From: Alphaproteobacteria bacterium
GTDB taxonomy: Bacteria > Pseudomonadota > Gammaproteobacteria > JAGOUN01
Assembly (NCBI GenBank): GCA_021151585.1
Contig: JAGKWX010000022.1
Location: 1-32,226, forward strand
DNA length: 32,226 bases
Direction of reading: 5' to 3'
Below, piece by piece: positions 25,253 to 32,226 of this stretch. A program made the translations under genes and the position numbers. Every line of letters begins with the position of its first letter. Position 1 is the stretch's first letter. A model generated the notes under the pieces. It saw only the letters and a program-made list of their open reading frames with translations, ran no database searches and was not told the DNA's origin.

Positions 25253-26794
25253 ATGACATCTTCATTAATATACATTTTTTCTGACCAACTTTCTCTTGAT
25301 ATCAGTAGTTTATCTTCAGTTAATAAAGAAGAAGATGTTATTGTTATGTGTGAATTGGATCAACAAATGACTTCCGTTAAGCATCACAAACAAAAAATTG
25401 CCTATTGGTTGTCTACCATGCGTCATTTCGCTGAAAAGCTCAAAAATATGGGCTTTACAGTCTATTACGTCACTATTGATGACAAGGATAATACTCATAA
25501 TTTTTGCACAGAGCTTATGCGCGCCGTAAAATTTTTTTCTCCTCATCAAGTTATAGTGACTGAGCCCTGTGATTGGCAATGCTATGATGAGTTAATAAAA
25601 TTAAAAAATAGTAATAAATTAACTATTACAGTGCTTCCAGACGATCGTTTTTTTTGCTCTCGTCAAGATTTCCATGCGTGGGCTAGGGGTAAAAGCCGTT
25701 TATTGATGGAATACTTTTATAGAGATATGAGAAAAAAATATCGTATTTTAGTTGATGAAAAAAACAATCCTATTGGTGGTCAATGGAATTATGATAAGGA
25801 AAATCGGCAACCACCAACCGCTGAATTAACGTCACCCACAAGAGTATCTCATAAAAAATCAGATATTGTTTTAACTTGTATAGAGTTGGTGCGGCATAGA
25901 TATGCTGATCATATTGGAAATTTAGATAGATTCTATTACGCTGTGACAGCTGAACAGGCATATAAAGAATTACAGCATTTTGTTGATTATCTTTTGCCGC
26001 ACTTTGGCGCGCATCAAGATGCGATGAAGCATGGTGAGGTATATCTTTATCATTCATTATTATCTTCTTACATTAACTCTGGTCTTTTACTGCCTAAGCA
26101 AGTATGTGATCTTGTCGTAACAGCGTTTCATTCAGGCAGGGCGCCCTTAAATAGTGTTGAAGGATTTATTCGTCAAATTCTTGGTTGGAGAGAATATATC
26201 AAGGGAATGTATTGGTTGTTTATGCCTGACTACCAATGGAATAATGCTTTACATGCGACACGACCACTACCTAGATTTTATTGGGATGGAAAAACGGACA
26301 TGCGATGTTTATCTGAGGTGGTTCATCATACTGTTGATCATGCTTATTCCCATCACATACAGCGATTAATGATTACGGGCAATTTTGCTTTGTTAGCGGG
26401 ACTGGATGTAAGAGAGGTGCATGAGTGGTATTTGGCAGTCTATACGGATGCGTATGAGTGGGTTGAATTGCCTAATACGCTCGGAATGGCTTTGTTTGCA
26501 GATGGCGGTGTTCTTGCCAGCAAGCCATATGCTGCAAGTGGTAAATATATTGATCGTATGAGTAATTTTTGCAAAGGTTGTCGTTATAATGTTCAAGAAA
26601 CTACAGAGGAGACGGCTTGTCCTTTTAATTCCTTATATTGGAGATTCATACATGTACACAAAAAATTATTATCGCTTAATCAGCGCATGACGTATATGTA
26701 TACAACATGGAATAAATTTTCAGAAGAAAAAAAACAGTTAATCTTAAAAAGAGCAGATCATTATTTGCAAAGATTAAAAATAAACGCCTTATAA
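25253..26794 (+). CDS. Iron-sulfur bacterial cryptochrome/photolyase (FeS-BCP, PhrB/CryB type)
   Basis: A 513-residue member of the deoxyribodipyrimidine photolyase-related (DPRP) family. The four cysteines that bind a 4Fe-4S cluster are C352 (MRCLSEVV), C440 and C443 (FCKGC) and C456 (ACPFNS). Their spacing equals that recalled for Agrobacterium PhrB (350/438/441/454). The FAD-domain segment SVEGFIRQILGWREYIKGMYW (301-321) is typical of the family. Characterised members repair (6-4) photoproducts. The ATG at 25253 has GAGGG upstream and starts just after the previous stop; a longer overlapping frame is less likely. Confidence 0.92.
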   Translation: MTSSLIYIFSDQLSLDISSLSSVNKEEDVIVMCELDQQMTSVKHHKQKIAYWLSTMRHFAEKLKNMGFTVYYVTIDDKDNTHNFCTELMRAVKFFSPHQVIVTEPCDWQCYDELIKLKNSNKLTITVLPDDRFFCSRQDFHAWARGKSRLLMEYFYRDMRKKYRILVDEKNNPIGGQWNYDKENRQPPTAELTSPTRVSHKKSDIVLTCIELVRHRYADHIGNLDRFYYAVTAEQAYKELQHFVDYLLPHFGAHQDAMKHGEVYLYHSLLSSYINSGLLLPKQVCDLVVTAFHSGRAPLNSVEGFIRQILGWREYIKGMYWLFMPDYQWNNALHATRPLPRFYWDGKTDMRCLSEVVHHTVDHAYSHHIQRLMITGNFALLAGLDVREVHEWYLAVYTDAYEWVELPNTLGMALFADGGVLASKPYAASGKYIDRMSNFCKGCRYNVQETTEETACPFNSLYWRFIHVHKKLLSLNQRMTYMYTTWNKFSEEKKQLILKRADHYLQRLKINAL

Positions 26795-26845
26795 TGGACT
26801 GTTTGTTGCTCTGAATGGCGTTATTTGGCTCGCTTGAAAAACAAG

Positions 26846-26875
26846 TTGAAGCTAAGCGTCCAGCTTGGGTACAAT
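26846..26875 (+). promoter_or_regulatory. Sigma-70-like promoter for glyA
   Basis: TTGAAG (26846-26851) and TACAAT (26870-26875) are separated by 18 bases, about 30 bases before the glyA start. No room exists for a glycine riboswitch between them and the gene. Confidence 0.55.
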
Positions 26876-26905
26876 CTTAAGAGTTTCGTTTCCTAAGGAG
26901 TCGCC

Positions 26906-28162
26906 ATGTTTGACAAATCTATGAATATTTCATCGTTTGATGCTCCAGTTTGGGATGCTATTCAAGAAGAGGCGCAACGCCAAGAAGATCATATTGAATT
27001 AATTGCCTCTGAAAATTACGTTAGTCCGCGTGTATTGGCAGCGCAAGGATCTGTTCTAACTAATAAATATGCAGAAGGTTATCCTGGGAAAAGATATTAC
27101 GGTGGTTGTGAGTTTGTCGATAAAGTAGAAGTACTGGCTATCGATCGGTTAAAAAAATTATTTGGCGCGGATTATGCTAATGTACAACCGCACTCTGGTT
27201 CACAAGCCAATTATGCTGTTTTTATGGCGTTATTAAATCCTGGTGATACGTTTATGGGCATGGATTTAGCGCATGGTGGTCATTTGACGCACGGTTCGTC
27301 TGTCAATTTTTCTGGGAAATTATTTCGTTGTGTTAGTTATGGTGTCAATGCTCAAGGTGAAATTGATTATGACCATATGTTGCAACAAGCGCTTGAATAT
27401 AAACCTAAAATGATTATTGGTGGATTTTCTGCGTATTCAGGCATTGTCGATTGGGCGCGTATGCGTAAGATTGCTGATGAGATTGGTGCTTATTTTATGG
27501 TGGATATGGCGCATATCGCGGGGTTGGTTGCTGCGGGCGTTTATCCAAGCCCTGTTCCATTTGCTGATGTTGTGACATCGACAACCCATAAAACATTGCG
27601 TGGGCCACGTGGTGGTGTGATTTTGGCGCGCGCGAATGATGAATTAGCTAAAAAATTTAATTCTGCGATCTTTCCAGGTTGCCAAGGTGGGCCTTTGATG
27701 CATGTGATTGCGGCAAAAGCGGTGGCATTTCAGGAGGCGTTGTCTGATGAATTTAAGTTATATCAACAACAAGTCGTGAGCAATGCGCAGGTCATGGCTG
27801 AAACTTTAATTGAACGTGGGTTTAAAATTGTTTCTGGCGGCACTAAAAATCATTTAATGCTGATTGATTTAAGTGATCGAAATATTTCTGGTAAAGAAGC
27901 GGAGGCCGTTTTAGGGCGCGCAAATATTACGGTGAATAAAAATATGGTACCTAATGATCCGCGTTCGCCATTTATTACGAGTGGCTTGCGTTTAGGAACT
28001 CCGGCAATGACAACTCGTGGATTTCTCGCGAGTGAAGCACGGCAAATTGCCACCGCGATTGCTAATATCCTTAGTCATGCTCAAGATGAGGCGGTAATTA
28101 TGAAGGAAAAGCAACACATGTTGGATTTGTGTCGACGATTTCCGGTGTATCAGGCAGTTTAG
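26906..28162 (+). CDS. glyA: Serine hydroxymethyltransferase
   Basis: GlyA is a PLP enzyme that interconverts serine and glycine with tetrahydrofolate. The 418-residue protein has the expected N-terminus, LIASENYVS, NKYAEGYPGKRYYGGCE, VQPHSGSQAN, and the PLP-lysine motif STTHKTLRGPRGG. The C-terminal region TSGLRLGTPAMTTRGF is also intact. A near-perfect ribosome site (AAGGAG) precedes the ATG. In many gammaproteobacteria glyA is next to nrdR; here nrdR is nearby but on the opposite strand, separated by an unknown gene, rdgC and nusB. Confidence 0.98.
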   Translation: MFDKSMNISSFDAPVWDAIQEEAQRQEDHIELIASENYVSPRVLAAQGSVLTNKYAEGYPGKRYYGGCEFVDKVEVLAIDRLKKLFGADYANVQPHSGSQANYAVFMALLNPGDTFMGMDLAHGGHLTHGSSVNFSGKLFRCVSYGVNAQGEIDYDHMLQQALEYKPKMIIGGFSAYSGIVDWARMRKIADEIGAYFMVDMAHIAGLVAAGVYPSPVPFADVVTSTTHKTLRGPRGGVILARANDELAKKFNSAIFPGCQGGPLMHVIAAKAVAFQEALSDEFKLYQQQVVSNAQVMAETLIERGFKIVSGGTKNHLMLIDLSDRNISGKEAEAVLGRANITVNKNMVPNDPRSPFITSGLRLGTPAMTTRGFLASEARQIATAIANILSHAQDEAVIMKEKQHMLDLCRRFPVYQAV

Positions 28163-28179
28163 TGTGGATGGGTTGAACA

Positions 28180-28878
28180 ATGTTGCCATCTAATGTTGCC
28201 ATTTTATTGATATGTTATGCTTCTACAGATGTTGATGCGCTTATGAAAGTGGCCTGGTTAAAATCCCATTCTCGGCGGGTTTATATATTAAACATGGCCC
28301 CCGTAAATGATCCGGCATTTGTGGGCGTGGAAAAAATTGTTGATATAACAGCGTTCAGGCAGTCAAAAAAACAGAATGGCGTTTTTATGGTTGATAGAAG
28401 CTATATTATTGGGGCTAAGCTTGACGTTTACGATGATCACGACTTTAATGCTGATCAACTGCATAAACTAAAAAGATATTTTGAATATCTGGATGAAGAA
28501 AATATTTATATGCAACCACTACCGAGGAGCAATAAAGATATATTTCCGATGTCATCCACGAAAATAGTGTATAAGCAAATTATTTTAAAACCAGGCGATG
28601 ATGTTGATATTGTGAATATGTTGAATATAGCCATTTCTTTATTGCAAGATATCAATCCAGGATTCGCTGCTATTTTACGCACAAATTTAGATGCATTTCT
28701 TGTCTCGAGAGATAGGGATGCATTGTCGAAAGGTTTGCGAGGGCTTTATGGTGGCATGGGCTCGCTAAATGATCTTGGGCCGCTGTCAGGTGATAAGGCA
28801 GAGATGTGGAATATGTTGTCTAGCGGATTATACGCATGGGCAACGAATTACCAGTGGGGCGTGGTTGATAATGCATAG
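28180..28878 (+). CDS. Unknown protein with a C-terminal GGMGS-ND motif (possibly DUF6966)
   Basis: A 232-residue protein I do not recognise as a whole. It is soluble, has no signal peptide, and is rich in Asp around 84-106. The segment GLRGLYGGMGSLNDL (185-199) resembles the GGMGSFNDL motif of the DUF6966 family, so a weak family assignment is possible. The N-terminal part (1-130) looks like a separate alpha/beta region. It begins 17 bases after glyA and may be read from the glyA promoter; its own ribosome site is poor. It is convergent with rdgC. Confidence 0.6.
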   Translation: MLPSNVAILLICYASTDVDALMKVAWLKSHSRRVYILNMAPVNDPAFVGVEKIVDITAFRQSKKQNGVFMVDRSYIIGAKLDVYDDHDFNADQLHKLKRYFEYLDEENIYMQPLPRSNKDIFPMSSTKIVYKQIILKPGDDVDIVNMLNIAISLLQDINPGFAAILRTNLDAFLVSRDRDALSKGLRGLYGGMGSLNDLGPLSGDKAEMWNMLSSGLYAWATNYQWGVVDNA

Positions 28879-28928
28879 GTGGAGGTATATTGAATGTGTA
28901 GCGGCTGGGCCATATATATCAACACGCC

Positions 28929-29828
28929 TTACTGTGATGAGTCAACAAAGTTTTCACACAAAGTGAGGAACAGAGGTTCTAATGTTTTGACCATCATCAT
29001 GAAATCCGTGTTAAAGCGATCTAATGCGGACTCTGATGCTGCCTCGTCAATATCTTCGTTAATTTGGTCTTCATAGCGTAGATTTTTTAGCTGCATCTGT
29101 TCGGTTAAGGTAAACCGCAAAGCATCTTGCCAGCGCAATAATAATTGCTTTGCTTCCAGGCCGGAGTCAATCAAGGTTTGTATAGGAGCCGAAAAAACAT
29201 CTTGTGATTGGCTGCGGATGGTGCGTTTGGTTTGGTTTGGATCTTGTAGAAAACATTGATCTAAAATTTCAATGCCATTTGGGGTTTCGTTATTTTTTAA
29301 CCATTGCGTTAAAATATAAGGAATTTTTTTTAATTTCAGCGGCGCAGCATCGACCTCAAAGCATTTTTTAAACGCTGAAATAATGGACTTGGTTTTGTCG
29401 GTTTGTAACGTATTTATAATCAGCCAATTGTTTTTTGTATCAATGCAGGCGTAAACTTGTGATATTTGTGTAAATGCGCGTGGTAATAAAGTCATGGTGA
29501 TTTCATCGCGTAAATTCTTTTTTTCTTTAGAATAAATTTTACGATCTTCTTTGTTTTCTAATTCGCTAACTTTGTTATCGAGTTCTTTGCGAATTACGCC
29601 GGCGGGTAATACTTTTTCTTCGAACTGAACATTAAATAGCAAATAATTATCCAAACTATACACAAGAGCAGCATCTTGTTCCTTTGTTGGGGCAATCCAG
29701 CCATGGCTGGAAATAAAGCTTGGCGGACAAGCTTTGAAAAGCAGCGATTGCATTTTGGGCAATAAAGAGCTTAATTCTTTGGGTAATGCCTTGTTGAGCG
29801 AAAATAATTGTGCTTGCTTGAATAACAT
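28929..29828 (-). CDS. rdgC: Recombination-associated protein RdgC
   Basis: RdgC is a ring-shaped, non-specific double-stranded DNA-binding protein that modulates RecA. The 299 residues (E. coli 303) start MLFKQAQLFSL and contain the family features HGWIAP, VLPAGVIRKELDNKV and the C-terminal DALRFTLTEQMQLKNLRYED. It is restricted largely to beta- and gammaproteobacteria. Only 9 bases separate its start from the nusB stop, so it is probably the last gene of an nrdR-nusB-rdgC unit. Confidence 0.95.
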   Translation of the reverse strand: MLFKQAQLFSLNKALPKELSSLLPKMQSLLFKACPPSFISSHGWIAPTKEQDAALVYSLDNYLLFNVQFEEKVLPAGVIRKELDNKVSELENKEDRKIYSKEKKNLRDEITMTLLPRAFTQISQVYACIDTKNNWLIINTLQTDKTKSIISAFKKCFEVDAAPLKLKKIPYILTQWLKNNETPNGIEILDQCFLQDPNQTKRTIRSQSQDVFSAPIQTLIDSGLEAKQLLLRWQDALRFTLTEQMQLKNLRYEDQINEDIDEAASESALDRFNTDFMMMVKTLEPLFLTLCENFVDSSQ

Positions 29829-29837
29829 GATTTTTCT

Positions 29838-30290
29838 CTAGGTTAAGTTGTGCCGAGCATTGACTTCCGCCGTGCGGGTTTTGTGCGCCACTTTATCGAT
29901 AACGCCATTAATAAATCTAAAGCTTTCTTGGCTGCCAAACGTTTTAGTTAGTTCTAGTGCCTCATTAATGACTACTTGATAAGGGATGTCGATTCTGAAG
30001 AGTAATTCAAATGTTGCAAGTCTTAGAATCGCCAATTCAACCGGGTCAATGTCATTCAAAGGCCTGGAAAGATGCGGCGAAAAAGCATCATCAATAGTTG
30101 TAATCTGTCGGGGGATGGTGTGTAGCAATTCTTGAAAATAAGCTAATTCAACACGCGAGCCTAAAAATTCTTCCTGAAACTGTTGTTCGATCTCGCTAAG
30201 ATTAGACTGGGTTAATTGCCATTGGTAAAGTGCTTGGATAATATGTTTGCGCGCATTATGGCGTGCCTTGAGATCGATTTTTTCTAGCAT
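29838..30290 (-). CDS. nusB: Transcription antitermination factor NusB
   Basis: NusB with NusE binds boxA RNA in rRNA operon leaders and prevents termination. The 150-residue all-helical protein has the family pattern ARKHIIQALYQWQLTQ near the N-terminus and LRLATFELLFRIDIPYQVVINEALELTKTFG in the second half. Its ATG overlaps the nrdR stop (TAATG). A likely boxA target lies in the same window, in the rrn leader at the right edge. Confidence 0.97.
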   Translation of the reverse strand: MLEKIDLKARHNARKHIIQALYQWQLTQSNLSEIEQQFQEEFLGSRVELAYFQELLHTIPRQITTIDDAFSPHLSRPLNDIDPVELAILRLATFELLFRIDIPYQVVINEALELTKTFGSQESFRFINGVIDKVAHKTRTAEVNARHNLT

Positions 30291-30751
30291 TATTTCTTTT
30301 CTTCTGTGGTCAGTCGATTGACGACTTCTTTAAATTCATTGATGTCTTGGAAGCTTCGGTAAACCGAGGCGAAGCGCACAAAGGCGACTTGATCCAATTC
30401 ACGCAATTCTGCCATAACAAGCTCGCCAATGAAACTGGCTTTTACTTCTTGTTCGTTTATTTCGCGTAATTTACGAACGATGCGTTTTACGGCTTCTTCA
30501 ATATGAGCTGTATCAACAGGGCGTTTTTCTAGAGCGCGCATCATGCCTCTGCGCATTTTTTTCTCATCAAAATTAGTACGTTCGCCATGGCTTTTGATGA
30601 CGCGCGGCATATTGAATTCAATTGCTTCGAAAGTCGTAAATCGCTCGCCGCATTTTAGGCATTCGCGACGACGCCTAACTTGCGCTCCTTCGTTACTTAA
30701 ACGAGAGTCAATGACTTTGGTGTCCGTTTCTGGACAAAATGGGCAGTGCAT
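30290..30751 (-). CDS. nrdR: Transcriptional repressor NrdR
   Basis: NrdR represses ribonucleotide reductase genes in response to nucleotide state. The 153 residues comprise a zinc ribbon with C3, C6, C31 and C34, and an ATP-cone domain beginning near PRVIKSHGERTNF. It lies directly against nusB with a TAATG overlap; the riboflavin genes often found between nrdR and nusB in gammaproteobacteria are absent. Confidence 0.97.
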   Translation of the reverse strand: MHCPFCPETDTKVIDSRLSNEGAQVRRRRECLKCGERFTTFEAIEFNMPRVIKSHGERTNFDEKKMRRGMMRALEKRPVDTAHIEEAVKRIVRKLREINEQEVKASFIGELVMAELRELDQVAFVRFASVYRSFQDINEFKEVVNRLTTEEKK

Positions 30752-30955
30752 AAGTTGGAAATTGAGTTAACATGGTATAACTTAAAGTATCGTAAAATGT
30801 GTTTTTATGCAACTTTTGACAAAAAAATAAACTCCGTTGATATTTTTGCGGCTTAAAAATATAAATTATAAGCAAGTTTTGGTGTCACGCGGCCTCAGTA
30901 TTTAAGCTTGTGTTAGTTTCCAGTGAGTCGCGGCCGATATGACTAACTTAAGTAG

Positions 30956-31852
30956 CTACGGGTTAGCGCAGGTTCTGCTAAAAATATACTGAGTTAATGC
31001 TTGTAGATCTTGGCTGTTCGGGTGGTTGCGTATATCAGCAATGGCTTGTTCGCAGAGTTTTTGCGCATAATTTTTACTTTCATTTAAACCTAGCAGAGTG
31101 ACGTAAGTTATTTTGCCCAACTTTTCATCGGTTCCAGCGGGTTTTCCCAGTAGCGATTCATCAGCAATCACGTCAAGAATATCGTCGCACACCTGATAAA
31201 GCAGGCCCAGGGTATGTGCAAAATGGTTGATTGCTGTTTGCGTTTCTAACGATAATGGTGCTGGGCTGCACAAAGCGCCCATCAGAATGCTAGCTTTAAT
31301 TAAAGCGCCGGTTTTAAGATGGTGTAATTTTTCTAGTTGGGTTTGGTTGTAGCTTGCAATATTTTTAATATCCATGATTTGTCCGCCAACCATGCCTTCG
31401 GCGCCTGTTGCTTTGCAAAGCATATGCATTAGCTGTAAGCGAGTTTGATGTGATAATGGTGCGTTTTCTGTATTGCTTAAAATTTCCATGGATAATGTTA
31501 ACAAGTTATCTCCGGCCAAAATTGCAACATCTTCGCCAAATACTTTGTGACAACTTAATTTGCCGCGCCGGTAGTCCGAGTTGTCCATGGCGGGTAAGTC
31601 ATCGTGCACAAGCGAAAAGCAATGTACCATTTCAACTGCGCAGGCAATGGGGTCAAGTATTTCAAGCGTTGCGCCAAACATCTTGCCGGTAAAATAAACA
31701 AGGGCTGGGCGCAGGCGTTTTCCGCCATTAAATAGTGAGTACTTCATCGCGTCATCAAGTTCTGGGTAATCTGGATCACGTTTAGGTAAATAGTTAATGA
31801 TAATGCTTTCAATATGATGTTGAACATCGGCGAGATTAATTATTGTTTTCAT
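30956..31852 (-). CDS. ispA: Farnesyl diphosphate synthase
   Basis: IspA condenses isopentenyl diphosphate with dimethylallyl and geranyl diphosphates to give farnesyl diphosphate. The two aspartate-rich motifs are DDLPAMD (84-90) and DDILD (223-227); GGKRLRPAL (43-51) and GDNLLTL are also present. The start at 31852 gives 298 residues, the usual length (E. coli 299), and lies 17 bases inside xseB. This is the conserved xseB-ispA pair; dxs, often the next gene, is not here. Confidence 0.95.
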   Translation of the reverse strand: MKTIINLADVQHHIESIIINYLPKRDPDYPELDDAMKYSLFNGGKRLRPALVYFTGKMFGATLEILDPIACAVEMVHCFSLVHDDLPAMDNSDYRRGKLSCHKVFGEDVAILAGDNLLTLSMEILSNTENAPLSHQTRLQLMHMLCKATGAEGMVGGQIMDIKNIASYNQTQLEKLHHLKTGALIKASILMGALCSPAPLSLETQTAINHFAHTLGLLYQVCDDILDVIADESLLGKPAGTDEKLGKITYVTLLGLNESKNYAQKLCEQAIADIRNHPNSQDLQALTQYIFSRTCANP

Positions 31853-32057
31853 GCGGTGTTTGTTCGTTATTGTTGATAATAGAAATTTTTTGCTCGGCTG
31901 ATTGTAGTGCTTTCTGACAATCTCTGATAAGCGATGCGCCTTGTTCAAATAATTCCAACGATTTGTCGAGAGGCATTTCCTTGTGCTCGAGAGAGCTTAC
32001 TATTTTTTCAATATCAGACATTTTTTGCTCGAAAGTCTTGCTAGGCTTGCTCGTCAT
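31836..32057 (-). CDS. xseB: Exodeoxyribonuclease VII small subunit
   Basis: XseB is the small subunit of exonuclease VII, which degrades single-stranded DNA. The 73-residue helical protein contains FEQKMSDIEKIVSSLE, MPLDKSLELFEQGASLI and a typical charged C-terminus. The ATG at 32057 has GGAG seven bases upstream and is preferred over an in-frame GTG 12 bases earlier. It overlaps ispA by 17 bases. Confidence 0.93.
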   Translation of the reverse strand: MTSKPSKTFEQKMSDIEKIVSSLEHKEMPLDKSLELFEQGASLIRDCQKALQSAEQKISIINNNEQTPHENNN

Positions 32058-32115
32058 ATTTTGCTCCACTATTTATTAGAATAAGTGAACGTTAGCGAAA
32101 CTTCGCTATGCTGTC

Positions 32116-32164
32116 AAAAATTTTTTAAAAAAGCTGTTGACATCGATATAGAAGTCTGTAGAAT
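32116..32164 (+). promoter_or_regulatory. rRNA-operon-type promoter with AT-rich upstream element
   Basis: TTGACA (32137-32142) is a perfect -35 and TAGAAT (32159-32164) a near-perfect -10, separated by 16 bases, the spacing typical of rrn P1 promoters. The A/T tract at 32116-32133 fits an UP element. It is divergent from xseB. Confidence 0.75.
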
Positions 32165-32185
32165 ACCACTCCTGCCTTGATGGCG

Positions 32186-32226
32186 TGTTATTTAAAAGAT
32201 TGATAGTAGATAGATGTGGGCACTTG
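32186..32226 (+). other. Start of an rrn leader: boxA-like site and conserved TGTGGGCACT
   Basis: TGTTATTTAAAA (32186-32197) matches the boxA consensus TGCTCTTTAACA at 9 of 12 positions. TGTGGGCACT (32215-32224) is the same element found in E. coli rrn leaders shortly after boxA and before the 16S processing site. The 16S gene itself would begin outside the window. Confidence 0.7.

Noticed and set aside
26795..26905. Glycine riboswitch upstream of glyA
   Set aside because: The gap is only 111 bases, holds a promoter close to the start codon and shows no conserved aptamer pattern.
28894..29076. Small plus-strand frame starting MCSGWAIYINTPYC
   Set aside because: It lies mostly opposite rdgC and has no family support.
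1..32226. CRISPR arrays, prophage genes, toxin-antitoxin pairs
   Set aside because: No regularly spaced repeats, no phage structural or integrase genes and no recognisable toxin-antitoxin pair were seen on either strand.

Overview
This window is a piece of a gammaproteobacterial chromosome. The evidence is the housekeeping set (RdgC, EpmC, RlmI, MiaB, gamma-type GltX, NusB, NrdR, IspA/XseB) and a gltX - tRNA-Ala(GGC) - tRNA-Glu(UUC) arrangement like that of Pseudomonas. The low-GC composition, the PD-(D/E)XK-associated AAA-ATPase and a eukaryote-like PP2C protein suggest Legionellales/Coxiellaceae or a related host-associated lineage. That placement is inference; no 16S sequence is in view, although the window stops inside what looks like the leader of an rRNA operon.

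Layout. 1-1770 is a worn mobile-element zone: the 3' end of an IS630-type transposase, an AAA-ATPase gene whose C-terminal part is replaced by foreign sequence, and a frameshifted IS30-type transposase tail. 1769-5920 holds coaX, a divergent PP2C-like phosphatase gene, gltX, two tRNA genes and a clear terminator. 6168-9576 holds a DUF6580 membrane protein, a DAACS-type symporter, epmC and (convergent, overlapping) dapE. 9698-16328 holds miaB, then on the minus strand rlmI, gpmI, an ornithine aminotransferase, an arginase and a small unknown ORF coupled to the arginase. The last two enzymes together convert arginine to glutamate semialdehyde.

16399-26794 is the most coherent accessory block. 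A two-component system with no obvious sensor domain is followed by eight closely spaced plus-strand genes: FAD-dependent oxidoreductase, DUF1365, Cfa-like methyltransferase, DUF3833 lipoprotein, short-chain dehydrogenase, fatty-acid desaturase, a photolyase/cryptochrome, and an iron-sulfur photolyase. This resembles the light/singlet-oxygen lipid-modification clusters known under sigma-E/ChrR control in other proteobacteria, but no ChrR or ECF sigma factor is present here. The Cfa-like enzyme also has altered bicarbonate-site residues.

26906 to the end is housekeeping: glyA, an unknown gene, then minus-strand rdgC, nusB, nrdR, ispA and xseB, and a plus-strand rRNA-type promoter with the start of an rrn leader.

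The strongest candidate for something undescribed is the protein at 2655-4235. It carries all the metal-binding motifs of a PP2C phosphatase, but the DGHG segment lies after the final DNIT motif instead of near the N-terminus.
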